From Miscanthus floridulus (taxonomy: Eukaryota; Streptophyta; Magnoliopsida; Poales; Poaceae), in NCBI RefSeq assembly GCF_019320115.1, contig NC_089598.1, forward strand, positions 29,342,248 through 29,406,247: 64,000 bases of DNA. Reading direction: 5' to 3'. Position 1 is the stretch's first letter; each line of letters starts with the position of its first letter. A program made the translations under genes and the position numbers. The notes below the pieces were generated by a model. The model was not told the DNA's origin and did no database searches. It was given only the letters and a program-made list of their open reading frames with translations. Below, in pieces: positions 45,431 through 59,040 of this stretch.

Positions 45431-48400
45431 TCAATTACAAAGCCGGAGGAAGGCATTGGGTTCTTGATAGTGGGTGCACTCAACACATGACCGGTGATGC
45501 AAGAATGTTCAACTCAATCAACACCAATGGCAATGATGGTTATGATAGTATCACATTTGGTGACAATGGCAAAGGCAAGGTCAAAGGGCTTGGTAAGATT
45601 GCAATATCCAATGACTTGAGCATATCCAATGTGTTGCTAGTAGAGAGCTTGAACTTCAATTTGCTATCCGTGGCTCAATTGTGTGATCTTGGATTCAAAT
45701 GCATATTTGGGAGTAGATGATGTAGAGATCATAAGTGTAGATGGCTCTAACTTGATCTTCAAAGGCTTTAGATATGAGAATCTATACTTGGTTGATTTCA
45801 ATGCTAGTGAAGCTAAATTGTCCACATGCTTGTTCACTAAGTCTAGCATGGGTTGGTTATGGCATAGAAGGCTTGGTCATGTTGGAATGAAACAATTGAA
45901 TAGATTGATTAAGCATGACTTAGTTAAAGGCTTGAAAGATGTTGTGTTTGAAAAGGATAAGCTTTGTAGCTCTTGTCAAGCCGGCAAACAAGTTGGAAAC
46001 ACCCATCCTAAGAAAAGCATGATGAGCACTAGTAAAGCATTTGAGTTATTGCACATGGATTTGTTTGGGCCAACACAATACACTAGTATCGGTGGAAACA
46101 AATATGGATTTGTGATAGTGGATGACTACACTAGATACACATGGGTATTCTTTCTAGTGGACAAAAGTGATGTATTTGCAACATTCAAATCATTTGTCAA
46201 AGGCATTCACAATGAGTTTGAAACAACCATCAAGAGAGTTAGAAGTGACAATGGTAGTGAGTTCAAGAATACTAGAATTGATGAGTTATGTGATGAATTT
46301 GGAATTAGGACATCAATTCTCGGCCAAGTACACACCCCAATCAAATGGCCTTGTTGAGAGGAAGAATAGAACACTTATTGATATGGCAAGGTCTATGCTT
46401 AGTGAGTACAATGTGAGTCAATCTTTTTGGGCCGAAGCTATCAACACGGCTTGCTATTGTAGCAACCGCCTCTATTGTCACCGATTGAAAGAGAAGACAC
46501 CATATGAGCTCTTGAATGGTAGAAAGCCCAACATTGCATATTTTTGGGTCTTTGGTTGCAAATGCTATATCTTGAAGAAAGGCACAAGATTGGGCAAGTT
46601 TGACAAGAAATGTGATGAAGGATTCCTACTTGGTTACTTCCACTACAAGCAAAGCATATAGAGTTTGGAATTTGGATAGTGGTACTCTTGAGGAAGTTCA
46701 TGATGTTGAATTTGATGAAACCAAGGGTTCACAAGAAGAGAATGAGAACTTAGAAGATGTTAGAGGCATTCAACTTTCAAATGCCATGAAGAACATGGAT
46801 ATTGGTGAATTGAGGCCTAGGCAAGTGATTGATGATGAAGATGATCAAGTGCAAGTGCTCTCCAACTCAAATGTGCAAGATGATACAAATCAAGCTAGTG
46901 CAAGTGACTCTCATGACAATGAACAAGATCAAGTGGCTAGTACATCATCTCAACCCAATGATCAAGCAAGTGCAAGCAATCAAGTTCCAATCCTCCAACC
47001 AACAAGTATTGCAAGAGATCATCCTTTGGATACAATCATTGGTGATATTTCAAGAGGTGTACAAACAAGATCAAGATTGGCATCATTTTGTGAACACTTC
47101 TCATTTGTGTCATCCATTGAACCAAAGAAGATAGATGAAGCTTTGAAGGATGTTGATTGGGTGAATGCTATGCATGAAGAGATTGAATAACTTCACAAGA
47201 AATCAAGTATGGGAGTTGGTAGAAAGACCAAAGGGACACAATGTGATTGGAACCAAATGGGTCTTTAGAAACAAGCAAGATCAAGATGGGATAGTAGTAA
47301 GGAACAAAGCAAGATTGGTAGCACAAGGCTATACACAAGTTGAAGGTCTTGACTTTGGAGAAACATATGCCCCGGTTGCTAGATTGGAAGCAATTAGAAT
47401 CTTGCTAGCCTATGCTTGTGCCCACAACATCAAGCTCTATCAAATGGATGTTAAGAGTGCATTTCTCAATGGCTACATCAATGAAGAAGTATATGTTGAG
47501 CAACCTCCCGGTTTTGAAGATGATAAGAAGCCCAACCATGTGTACAAGTTGAAGAAGGCATTGTATGGCTTGAAGCAAGCACCTAGAGCATGGTATGAGA
47601 GATTGAGGGACTTCCTCCTCTCTAAAGGGTTCACAATGGGCAAGGTTGACACCACTCTTTTCATCAAGAAGATTGGAAAAGATCTATTTGTATTGCAAAT
47701 CTATGTAGATGACATCATATTTGGATCAACAAATCAAGATTTTTGTGATGAGTTTGGAAAGATGATGGCTAATGAGTTTGAGATGTCCATGATTGGAGAG
47801 TTGAGTTACTTCCTTGGTCTTCAAATCAAGCAATTGAAGAATGGTACATTTGTGAGTCAAGGCAAGTACATCAAGGACATGATCAAAAAGTTTGGAATGA
47901 TTGATAGCAAAGTCATTAGCACACCAATGGGAACCAATGGCAACTTGGATAGTGATGCAAGTGGAAACATGGTGGATCAAAAGTTGTATCGGTCTATGAT
48001 TGGAAGCCTACTCTATGTGACCGCATCAAGGCCGGATGTCATGTTTAGTGTATGCATGTGTGCAAGATTTCAAGCCTCACCAAGAGAAAGTCATTTGAAG
48101 GCTACAAAGAGGATATTGAGGTACTTGAAGCATACACCAAATGTTGGTTTGTGGTATCCCAAAGGAGCAAAGTTTGAGCTAGTTGGTTACTCCGACTCGG
48201 ATTATGCGGGATGCAAGGTTGAAAGGAAGAGCACCTCGGGCACATGTCAATTGTTGGGAAGATCACTTGTTTCATGGTCATCAAAGAAGCAAAATAGTGT
48301 TGCATTATCAACCGCCGAAGCCGAATACATATCCGCCGGTAGTTGTTGTGCACAAATACTTTGGATGAAGGCCACTTGAGTGACTTTGGAATCAAGTTCA

Positions 48401-48654
48401 AGAAAGTGCCATTGCTATGTGACAATGAGAGTGCAATCAAGCTAACCAACAATCCGGTTCAACATGCAAGAACAAAGCACATTGATGTCCGCCACCATTT
48501 CATAAGAGATCATCAACAAAAAGGGGACATTTGCATTGAGAGTGTAGGCACCGAAGATCAACTTGCCGATATATTCACCAAGCCATTGGATGAGAAAAGG
48601 TTTTGCAAGCTAAGGAATGAGTTGAACATATTGGATTTCTCAAATATGTGTTGA
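45430..48654 (+). pseudogene. Copia-2 pol, five frameshifts
   Basis: The domains are those of copia-1, with protease DSGCTQHMTG, integrase, [11 protein letters not shown] near 47702 and RNase H. Catalytic motifs are unchanged. Relative to copia-1 the frame is broken near 45711 (gggagtaga), 46310 (aggacatc, just before the integrase glutamate), 46637 (tacttccac), 47185 (gattgaataac) and 48376 (a C lost in ggccacttg). No transition-type stop is present: the codon that is TAA at 3949 in copia-1 is CAA here. Confidence 0.92.
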
Positions 48655-49824
48655 TGCACCCCCCATTTACATGACATGCCTCTCCTTCGAGCAATCCAAG
48701 GTAAAAGTTGATTGGCATGGCATACATCCTTGCTAAGGACATGTTTAGTGCATCTAGTCATATTTTCAATCTTATTAGGACCTTTCAAATGGTTCTATTT
48801 TATTAGGCTCATTCATGAAAATCAAATGATTTGATGTTTATATGATATCACTATTGCTTCTATGCTTGATTTGATCTAGTGATAGCATATGACATGTTTA
48901 TGGGCTTGTAAACCTAGTGTTTAATCTAGAAAATGAGCTATAAGTGTTTAACTCAACATGGTACAAGATAACCCTTATTTGGAGGTGTGAAGAAGCTTGT
49001 CCTTGGATCAAACCGAGTTAAATATCTTTGGTAAATGATCTAGACTAGACCAAATTTGGGAAAATGATCCTCACCCCATTGATTGACATTGATAATCTCG
49101 ACCCTACAAGTAATACTATCTATATTTAGAACCTTTGTGGTCATTGATGACAAAGGGGGAGAAAAACAAAGATAAGGGGGATGAGAAACAAAGAGGAGAG
49201 AAACAAAGATAGTGAAAAAGGGAAAGAAACATAAAGATATCTTGACATATGACATAGGGGGAGAGATATGAAAAAGGAAAGGGATCAACTAAAATTTTGA
49301 GCACACAAGTAGGGGAGCAAGCTCATGAACTTGTATGGTGCATTTGAATGTGCATTTCATATGTTTGCTTGCATGGCATAAGTATTAAATTTAAACATCC
49401 ATGCTTGTGTGATGAATGTTAGTTGTAAGATTGAATGATGAAATGAAATCACTAAATAACTTTCATTTCCAAGTAAGTCTTTACAAGTGGTATCTTTCTA
49501 AAGTATGTTTCCAAGTGGTATTAAGCTAACCATGGTGCTAAGGATGATATAATGATGCACTCCGATTGGTATCACGCTTCAAAGGTCCATCTCTTATACC
49601 TTAGCATCATATGGTAGACATTGACTCCTATATTTCCTATCTAAGCATATGTGCAAGCTTCAATCCAAACTCTTAGCACATATGTAGGGGGAGCAATTGC
49701 TACCATTTGGGGTTCATGAAACTTGTCCATATCCTTTTACACATGGTAAATATGCTTGGGCAAGCAACATGGATTCAATTGAATTTCAATTCATATCTTT
49801 GTATAAGGGTTGTCATCAATTACC
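48655..49824 (+). other. Copia-2 spacer between pol and 3' LTR
   Basis: Non-coding and homologous to 5608-6843, with a single copy of the 64-bp purine-rich unit. I see no env-like frame. Confidence 0.75.
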
Positions 49825-49838
49825 AAAAAGGGGGAGAT
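49825..49838 (+). other. Polypurine tract of copia-2
   Basis: aaaaagggggagat precedes the LTR start, as in copia-1. Confidence 0.88.
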
Positions 49839-51657
49839 TGAAAGCTCTAGTTTGGTTTTGGTGAATTGATGAAACCCTAAGTGCTAACCTAGTTTATCAA
49901 GTGATCATGAGATAGGTAGCACACTTCAAGTGGAGAAGCTAATGAAGATCATAACATGACAATGGTGATGGCATGGCGATGATCAAGGGCTCAAACTTGA
50001 AAAGAAGAAAGAGAAAAACAAAAAGCTCAAGGCAAAGGTATAATTTGTAGGAGCTATTTTGTTTTGGTGATCAAGACACTTAGAGAGTGTGATCACATTT
50101 AGGTTTGATAGCCGTACTATTAAGAGGGGTGAAACTCGTATCGGAATACGGTTATCAAAGTGCCACTAGATGCTCTAACTCATTGCATATGCATTTAGGA
50201 TCTAGTGGAGTGCTAACACCCTTGAAAATATTTGTGAAAATATGCTAACACATGTGCACAAGGTGATACACTTGGTGGTTGGCACATTGGAGCAAGGGTG
50301 AAGAAGTTAGAAGTGAAAACGAGTTGGTCGCGAAGACGCTGGCGTCGGTCAACTGACCGGACGCTGGGTCGAAAAGCACCGGACGCTGGCAGCTTGCGTC
50401 CGGTCGAACTGGTCGGTCGGCATAGTACCTAGGGTATTGCACCGGACGCTGGTCTGTATCCGGTCAAGGTGGACCGGACGCGTCCGGTCGAAGAAATACG
50501 CCTCGGGGAGCTTACTGGAAACGACCGGACGTTGGGGCTTCAATGTTCGGTTAGTTTTGCCAGAGCGTCCGGTCACCTCGTAGCCGTTGACATCTGACGA
50601 ACAGCGTTTGAAGCTAGTGACGCATGGCGTCCATCGGGCGACCGGACGCTAAGGGCTGGCGTCCGGTCAGTTCGACCAGAGCGTCTGGTCGGCCCGTGTT
50701 ATGCCCAGTGAAGGGGCATAACGGCTCTATTTCATGGGGGCTTCTATTTAAGCCCCATGGCCGGCTATGGCTCATATCTTTGGCCATTTTCATTGACATA
50801 GCAACCTTGTGAGCTTAGCCAAAGTCCTCCCACTCATCTCTATCATTGATTCATCATCATAGTGAGATTGGGAGTGATCCAAGTGCATTGCTTGAGTGAT
50901 TGCATCTAGAGGTACTTGGTGTTCGTGTTTCGCTACGGATTTCACTTGTTACTCTTGGTGGTTGTCGCCACCTAGACGGCTTGGAGCAGCGAGGATTGTT
51001 GAGCGGAGGGTGGTGATTGTCTCCGGCTCCGATCATGGTGATTGTGAGGGGTTCTTGACCTTTCCTCGGTGGAGCGCCAAAAGGTACTCTAGTGAATTAC
51101 TCGTGGCTTGTGTGATCCTCATCTTGTGTTGGTTGTGCGGCACCCTATTGAGGGTTTGGCATGTGAAGCCAATTAGCGCGTGAACCTCCAAGTGAGTGAA
51201 TTGCCACAACGAGGAGTAGCTTGCCGGCAAGCAAGTGAACCTCGGTAAAAATCATTGTGTTCATCCTTTGATTCTGAGGTGATTGGTCTTCATTGTTATT
51301 CATCCTTGTGATTGATTGGTTCACTCCTCGACACGGCGGTATAACTATCTTGATCACTCTCTTTACTTTACCGCAAACTAGTTGACAAGCTCTTTAGTGT
51401 AGCTAGTTGTGAGAGCTTGCTTGCTTGGTTGGTGTGGCTCTTTAGTTAGCCTTTGAGAGCACACTAACATAGGGTAGTGTCATAACTATTGTGTGAATAG
51501 GACACTATCTAAACTAGAATTGTGGTAGGTGGCTTGCATTTTGAGTAGGCTAGCGCAACACTTGCTTCGCCTCATAATTGTCTAACCTTTTGTTAAGTAG
51601 TTGTTGTAGAAATTTTATTAGGCTATTCACCCCCCCTCTATCCATTAGGACCTTTCA
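49839..51657 (+). repeat. Copia-2 3' LTR (1819 bp)
   Basis: It is nearly identical to 6858-8675. The TATTTAA box is at 50745-50751. It ends directly at the GTCGG target duplication. Confidence 0.95.
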
Positions 51658-51703
51658 GTCGGGGAGTTTGAAAGCGAAACTGATAAGAGAAAGTGTGCGT
51701 TTA

Positions 51704-54227
51704 TTAATGGTAAAAGCAACGTAGCTGCTCGATGTTCCAGGCATTGATGAAGACTTCACCGTCGATGGTCTTGAGCTTGTAGGCGCTCGGTCGGAGCACC
51801 TCCGCGATGACGTACGGTCCCTCCCATGGCGAAGAGAGCTTGTGGCGGTTCTTGTTGCTCTGGACGAGATAGAGCACCAGGTCCCCGATGTTGAAGGCCC
51901 GACCCCACACTCAACGACTGTGGTACCGATGCAATGCTTGCTGGTATTTGGCCGAGCAGAGGAGGGAGACATCATGCGCTTCATCTAGCTGGTCCATGGC
52001 ATCCTTGAGGGACGCCTCGGCTCCCTGTTCGTCGTACGTTCTGACCCTCGGCGCTCCATAGTCGAGGTCGGTTAGGAGGATAGCCTTGGAACCATAGACC
52101 ACTAAGAATGGTGTGTAGCCAGTGGCCTGGCTAGGGGTCGTCCTTAGGCTCCTGAGCACTGTGGGAAGTTCTGTGACCCATCGTCCGCCAAACTTGTTCA
52201 ACCGGTTGAAGATCCTAGGCTTGAGGCCTTGTAGGACCATGCCGTTCACGCGCTCAACCTGCTCGTTTGTGTAGGGGTGTGCCACGGTGGCCCAATCAAC
52301 ATGGATGTGATATTCATCGTAGAATCGGAGGAACTTCTTTCCAGTGAACTGCGTGTCGTTGTTCGTGATAATGGAGTTTGGGACCCCAAAGCGATGGACG
52401 ATGTCAAGGAAGAACAGTATGGTTTGCTCAGACTTGATCGCAGAGATCGGTCGAGCCTCTACCCAGTTTGTAAACTTGTCTATGATGACAAGCAAGTGTG
52501 TATAGCCCCCAGGCGCCCTCTTGAGAGGTCCAACCAGATCAAGCCCCTAGACCACGAATGACCACATGATGGGGATCATGTGGAGTGCTTGGGCTAGCAG
52601 GTGGGTCTGTCGGACATAGTACTGACACCATTCGTAGGTGCGCACAATATGTTTAGTGTTGGCTACCGTGGTCAGCCAGTAGAAGTCTTATCGGAATGCA
52701 TTTCTGACTAGGATTCTAGACGCGGCATGGTGACCGCAGACCCCACCGTGGATATCACTCAGCAACTGCTTCCCTTGCTCAATGGGGATGCAGTGCTGTA
52801 GGATCCCAGTGTGGCTCCACCTATAGAGTTCACCATCAATAATGGCAAAGGACTTGGTGCGATGCACGAGCCACCAAGCCTCCATCTTGTCTATCGGCAG
52901 CACCTCGCAGAGGAGGTAGTCGAGGTAAGGTGTCCTCTAGTTGGCTAGAGGGTCAGGCTCTATCGCTGGATCCTCATCAAGCTCCATGACCTTAGGGTTG
53001 GATGGAACCGACGGCTGGTTAGCCCCTGAGCCTAGGGCAGGCGGCTCGTCATTGGCTTGTTTCGACTCCTCGTAGCGGACCGAGGGCTTGTGTTGATCAG
53101 TGGCGAAGATGCCCATTGGCATTGGCTCTCGGCCGAACATTGCTTTCGCCAGCGCATCGGCAGCCTCGTTGAGATGCCTCGGGATGTGGTTGAGCTCGAG
53201 ACCGTCGAACTTGTCCTCCAGCTGGTGGGCTTCTCAGTAATATGTAGCCATCTTGGCATTGTGGCAGCTCGACTCCTTCATGACTTGGTCGATGACCAGC
53301 TGGGAGTCGCCTCGGACGTCGAGGCGTTGGATACCCAACTCGATGGTGATGCATAGGCCATTGATGAGCACCTCGTACTCGGCCACATTGTTGGAGGAGG
53401 GGAAATGGATGTGAACCATGTACCTCATACGTACCCCATGGGGCAAAACAAAGATCAGCCCTACAGCAGCGCCTTTCTTCATCAGCGATCCGTCAAAGTA
53501 CATCGTCCAGTACTCTTGGTCGACGACTGGCGGTGGCATTTGGACCTCGGTCCACTCTGCAATGAAATCAGCAAGCACTTAAGACTTGATAGCCGTCTGG
53601 GGGGCATACGAAATGCCTTTACCCATCAGCTCAAGTGCCCATTTTGTGATTCTTCCCGTGGTATCCTAGTTTTGGACAATCTTGCCGAGGGGGAAGGACG
53701 TCACGACCATCACCGTATGTGACTCGAAGTAGTGATGTAGCTTCCTCTTGGCGATAAGGATGGCGTACAGGAGCTTCTAGATTTGGGGGTAGAGGGTCTT
53801 GGAATCAGACAAGACCTCGCTAATGAAGTATACGGAACGCTGCACTTTGAGGGCATGCCCCTCTTCTTCTTGCTCCACCACCAGGGCAGCGCTGACCACT
53901 TGCATGTGGCTGCAATGTAGAGCAGAAGCAGTTCTCCGTCGGTCGTAGGGACTAGGATTGGGGCCTTCGTTAGAAGCTGCTTGACCGCGTCAAGTGCCTC
54001 CTAGGCCTCGGGCGTCCATTCGAAATGGTTGGCCTTCTTTAGAAGTCGATAGAGGGGGATACCTCATTCACTGAGGCATGAGATGAAGCGGCTGAGCGCG
54101 GTGAGGCACCCTGCAACTCGTTGTACCCTCTTTACGTTCTAAATCAGGCCCATCCTTATGATGGCTGAGATCTTCTTCGGGTTGACTTCGATGCCATGCT
54201 CGGAGATGATGAAACCCAGCAACATAC
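51704..54227 (-). pseudogene. Tat A pol fragment, copy 2
   Basis: The same sequence as 8722-11245, including all eleven premature stops at the corresponding places (shifted by 42,982), so the decay predates the duplication. RT end, RNase H (53578-53234), integrase zinc domain (near 52745) and integrase core (52495-51911) are recognisable. The catalytic Asp, Asp and Glu codons remain, but the gene cannot be translated as one protein. Confidence 0.9.
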
Positions 54228-55720
54228 TGTCGGTGTTTTGTACAAGCACCGGCAAGTAAATTTATAGTAATGTGCGTTAGGCTCGGATGGTGCGCTAAAG
54301 GACACAAGATTTATACTGGTTCGGGCGGAACGTCCTACGTCCAGTTTGCTGCTGCTTGTGTTATTAGCACCGTGAACGGTCTGTAGTAAGGGGTACAAAC
54401 GATCGAGAGAGGGACTGGTCCCAAGTCTCTGATGGAAGGGTTGAGAGGTGGTCAAGAGCTTCGTAGCCGCTTGACTGTGTATATGAGTGCGTTTTCTTGT
54501 TCGGTCTTATTTTTCAGGTCCTCCTGATGGAGGAAGCGCATCCCCTTTTATAGATGAAGGGGCTAGCTTTACAAGGGTGAGGGCTCTAGGACGCGTACTC
54601 TACTTAGTCTTGTGGCTCACGTCTACCCGGTCAGGTCCTTCATTCTGATGAGTGCAAAGGAAGATAAATGTTTACAATGTTGTCGATGTTTCTGTAGGAT
54701 GTCAGGTTAGTTGCAGAATGCTGCCCTACGCAGGGTATGGGCTGTAGTATAGTGGTTTTGACTTATGAGCCTCCCCTAGCCTTGCTCCGCATGCCTTCTG
54801 GTTCCCATGAGTCCTCATTGGAGGAACGCGGGGTCGGGGTCCGGTGTAGCGCCGTGGCTAAGGCCTTCTGACTAGGTGGACCTGAGGGGTCAGGAAGCGG
54901 GCGCCGCTCCCTCGGGTCCACAGCATGGTGACGGAATATCCATCGTTCGTGGGGATAGCAAATCCCTTCCTGGAGCGTAGCGGTTGTCGTATATCTTCGT
55001 CGGGTTCCATGTCCCAGAGCTGAAGGCGGCGCCTACAACTCTACAGGGCGAGGTGCACGCACCTGTAATGCCTTTTGGGTTCTGCGGTGCCCGGAAGGGT
55101 CTAAAGCATCAGTCCTATCGTTCCCTGGCAGTACTTTTCCTGCCAGGGCGCAGGGTATGGTCCTTGGAGCCATGGTTGACCCGAACGTCTTGTCTCGTCC
55201 TGTACCCATCATCATGAGGGATAGATATCGATCAGGGCGAGGCTCATTCTTGGCCATCGGATGAGATGGAGACCAATCCCCATCTCTTGGGCGAGACTAA
55301 CCCCACCCCTCCGGGATCGGGCGAGGCGGAATCCATCCCTCAGTCCTCGGGCGAGACCGAGCCCGCCCTAAAGGCGTCGGGCGAGACGGAGATTAGTCTT
55401 GAGCCTTTGGGCGAGGCAGGGTTATCCCTCAAAGGCGTCGGGTGAGGCTGACCCCGCCCCTCCGGGATCGGGCGAGACGGAATCCATCCCTCAGCCCTCG
55501 GGCGAGACCGAGCCCGCCCTAAAGGCGTCGGGCGAGACAGAGTTTATCCCTTGGCCCTCGGGCGAGACCGAGCCCGTCCCAAAGGTGTCGGGCGAGGCGG
55601 AACCAAACTCCTATCACTCGAACAAGGGATGACACAGCGCCCTTATGCGTCCAGAAGTTTTTCACGTTCGGTGGTTATTGGTTCCACCTTCTGGGGTACC
55701 CTGGTATTAGGTCCCCGACA
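54228..55720 (-). repeat. Tat B 3' LTR, copy 2 (1493 bp)
   Basis: The same length as 11246-12738 and identical wherever compared. It contains the minus-strand TATAAAA box (54546-54552) and the GC-rich array (55227-55622). Confidence 0.92.
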
Positions 55721-56460
55721 GTAGCCCCCGAGCCTCTAGGTGATTCGAGTAGAACCGCCTGGAGGGTGTTTTTGATTTCGTCGAAGTTACTTTGCCGGAG
55801 GGTGCGCGTGAGCGCACCCGATGGGTGTAGCCCCCGAGCCCCCGGGTGATTTGAGTAGAGTTGCCCGGGGGGTTGTATCGGCCCCTTCGCGGGTAAGGCT
55901 GAAGGACTTAGTTTTTTATCAACTGGATGTTTTTCCGAGTGGGTCGTGGCGTCCCGTTCGCTGGGAACTAATTTGGGGCTGTCCTAACTGGTGCTTCTAC
56001 CCTTGATTGCGGATCGTTCGTGGATCCTTTCTTAGTTGGGCCAGCCGGCGAGCTTCTGGGCCCTAGGTGGGCCAAAGAGAAAAGAACAGGCCTTTGTGGC
56101 TTGCGTTTCCCTGGTGGGTAGAGAGTCCGGATTCGCTTGGGGAAGGCAAACCGTCCGCCGAGATTTTTTTTTTGGGTGAGAGGATAAGGACTGCGGGCGC
56201 GTGTCCCGCGACGTGACGCGGTGGCGCGCGTGGTAGGCCCGGAGATCGAGGCGGACGGTTGCCCTTCTCGCGTCCATCGCCCCCTATAAAACCACGGGGT
56301 TCGCCCCTAGGGTTCCGTATTTCGCTCCCCTGCCTTTGCGTTCTGAAACATCTGCCGCCAATCGTCCCAGCCTCTCGTGCCCGCATCGCCACCGTCGACC
56401 GGCCTACGTTCGTGTTCCAGCCGTCGTCAAGCTCGCGCCTGCCCTTCCCCCCTACTGCTT
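55721..56460 (+). other. Tat B upstream region and leader of the antisense gene
   Basis: It is equivalent to 12739-13388 as far as 56370. The first part repeats gtagcccccgagcc with 100-bp spacing. It ends in the leader behind the TATA box. Confidence 0.65.
56285..56291 (+). promoter_or_regulatory. TATA box of Tat B antisense gene
   Basis: cccctataaaacc; the next 30 bp match the Tat A leader. A start of transcription near 56315-56320 would be expected. Confidence 0.7.
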
Positions 56461-56462
56461 TA

Positions 56463-59040
56463 ATGGAGTTGTGGGGTAGATCAAGCATCACCTCCCGGCG
56501 TCTGGAGGGCCTCGTCCTCCGTGGCCTTCTCCGCCCACTGTCTGTCGTCCAGGAGTGGTTGCTTCCTGGCGATGAGGGTGAGCCGGTGCCGCCTGAAGGG
56601 TATGTCGTCTCTTTTGCCATCTTCCATGAGCGGGGATTTGGGGTACCCGTGCATAGATTCCTTCAGGGGCTATTGGATTACTATGAGGTAGAGCTACAGC
56701 ATCTAACTCCCAATGGGATTCAGCATATGGCAGCGTTTGTTGCCCTGTGCGAGGGTTTCCTGGGGATCGATCCCCATTTTGATCTGTGGCGGTATTTCTT
56801 TAACATTAGTCTGTCAAAGAGGAAGATTGGGGGGAAGGATGTGAACGCGCCGATGGGATGTGCCAGTATTCATCTGCGCCATACTCGGTCGAAGGGTTAC
56901 CCATACATGCGTCTGGCGACATCCAACAAGGGATGGCACTCACAGTGGTTTTATGTTAGGGATGATGCGAGTGCCACCCAACCAAAGTATACTGGGCGTC
57001 TTATTGTGGACGTTCCGGAGTCGTGGGGCTAGGGCGTCCAGTCCAAAGACAAGAAACACATCATCGACCTTCTTTCCGCCCTCCAAGCCCTGAAGGGCCG
57101 AGGTGTAAAGGGGACAGGGATCATTGGTGCCTACCATGCTAGGAGGGTGGCGCCCCTGATGGCGTGTGCTTCCCTTGCATCGGATGATGCCTGGGATATC
57201 GTTCGAGGGGATGGTGCTTGTTGACGAGGCGCTCCCTTACTCGGAAGTGGCGCAGCGCATCAAGGAGGCGACGAAGCCGACGAAGGATTCTACGGGCAGA
57301 GTCCTCGACATTGTGTATCCGGTGCCCGGACACCCCCCAATGCGGCCAGAGCCTGGGTTCTTTGAATTCGTAAGCCCTCCTCTCCCATGCTCTTTTCTTT
57401 TTTTTCTAGATCTCCATTCTTTTAACACTTGCTTTATGACGTTGGGACCAGCCGAGGGTGCTGGTCTTTAAGGACAGCCCGGTTCCACTGCCGAAGGACA
57501 AGGTCATGGCGGCGGCGAATCGACTCGCGGCCGAGCGGGACAAGAAAGCAAGGGAAGAGATGAAGAAGGCGAAACGACTGAAGCAGGAGGCACGGGATCG
57601 GGGAGAGGACGTGAGCAGTGAGGACGACGACGACGATGATGATGATGACGACGACGAGGTAGCCGTCGGCGTGGATTGGGGCGTCCTGGAGGACGAGGAC
57701 ATGCTGACGAGTGGCCACCCATCCGTGCAGGGGCCCTTCCCTTTCCACGCGGAGGGAAGTAGATCGATGAGGTCAGTGGAGGCCGGCGAGTCCGCCACTT
57801 CGCACGGCGTGCCGGCCGAGGACCGGTGGATGGGGGAGGGCGGGCCTGCCGCCGCCATCCCCGAGGCAACGATGGAGGGGAGCAGCTCCGGTGCCGCACC
57901 CCGTGAGACGATGGAGGGGGACGGCTCCGGTGCCGCGCCCGACGAGATAATGGAGGGGAGCAACTCCGGTGCCGCGCCCGACGAGATGAACCCCCCTGCC
58001 CCAGAGCAGGGGGTGGGCATGAAACGGTCCTGCCCAGATGAGTCTGGGCAGGGATCTGGGGATCCATCCCCAAAACACTTCCGCCGGCCGAGGACGTCAA
58101 CGTAAGCTGTTGATTCCTCTGTTTTCATCCTTTTTCCATTTTTATTTTGACTTAATGGTTATTACCTTTGTGCAGGTTCTTGCGGATGGGTCACCCCCTG
58201 GGGCTGGCGCCCAAGAAGAGTCTCGCCCTTCAAGCGGGACAAACGGCGTCGCCTAGAGTCACCCCTATTTCGGGTAGGAGTGGTGCCGACGTCGGGGCCG
58301 TGTTGCCCGAACCGACGGCGCCCATGGTGGCCCCCACGCCCGCGGAGGTTACTGAGCGAGCGGCCTCCTCCGTGGCGGACGTGGAACAGCCGGCCGAGGG
58401 CCGCATACCACCGGTGGAGGTGGTCGTGACCGCGCCAAGCCAGGATCAGCCGGGCGCGGTCGTTGTGGCGCCCGAGGGCGTAGTGCAATCCGCGCCACTA
58501 GGGGCCCAGGTGGATCCACCCGTGGCACTCGAAGCGGCCCAGACAGAGGAGGGTCCAGCCGGAGGGTCCTCGAGTGCGGCGGTGGTGCCGCACAGGGTCA
58601 GGAGGGAGCCTCCACCGACCCCTTTGTCGGGAGGAAGCCGCTCCCCTGCGCGGGGGGAGCCGCCGCTCCAGTGGATGGCCGCTCAGGACTCGACATCGGC
58701 TCTTTTCTCGCTCGATGATCATTCCGAGAGCATGGAGCGGGAGGGTCTTGACATCGGGATCTCGACCATGCTGAACGCCCTGGACCAGGCCAGAGGAGCC
58801 CTCCATGAGATCGTTATCCCTACCACTCAGGTATTTTCTGGGCTTTCTTCTTTCTTCGTATGTTTTTGTGTTTTCGCATTTCTGATACCAGTCTTCTTCC
58901 TCTTTAGGTTCTTGTTGCTCGTAGCCAAAATAAATCCCAATTCCTCCACGAGCAGAAGGCGGAGTGGGATCGCCTCTCCGAGGAGGCCCGGCTGCGAGCA
59001 AACATGGCCGCCCAGCTTGCTACCACCTAGGAACAGGAGG
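56463..59040 (+). pseudogene. Tat B antisense gene, 3' part deleted
   Basis: The frame containing ATG 56463 (MELWGRSSITSRRLEGLV) encodes the gypsy-type transposon domain (GYVVSFAIFHERGFGVPVHR, GLLDYYEVELQHLTPNGIQH, FLGIDPHFDLWRYFF). The true start may lie upstream in the same frame. TAG at 57030 and a 1-bp shift near 57160 interrupt it. Introns 57370-57451, 58102-58175 and 58831-58907 are GT-AG with phases 0, 2 and 0, and splicing joins the exons in frame. Exon 57452-58101 has a charged helix, an Asp run (11 residues) and three near-identical MEGSxSGAAPxE repeats. Exon 58176-58830 is Pro/Ala-rich. Exon 58908-59040 begins the coiled coil (VARSQNKSQFLHEQ), then joins integrase sequence. It is the best preserved front half of the family here. 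Confidence 0.8.

Larger units (their letters stand above)
41454..51657 (+). mobile_element. Copia-2: complete SIRE/Maximus-type Ty1/copia element
   Basis: Both LTRs (1821 and 1819 bp), primer binding site, gag, pol, spacer and polypurine tract are present. The target duplication GTCGG stands at 41449-41453 and 51658-51662. The host is Tat A. The two LTRs differ at more than twenty positions, mostly in the GC-rich motif array. gag and pol carry about seven small frameshifts relative to copia-1. Confidence 0.95.
43048..56370. repeat. Copy 2 of the duplicated block
   Basis: It corresponds to 1-13388. Beyond 56370 it continues into the Tat B antisense gene, whereas copy 1 stops at a MITE. Copy 2 is therefore the continuous arrangement and 13388/13389 the rearranged one. 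Confidence 0.92.
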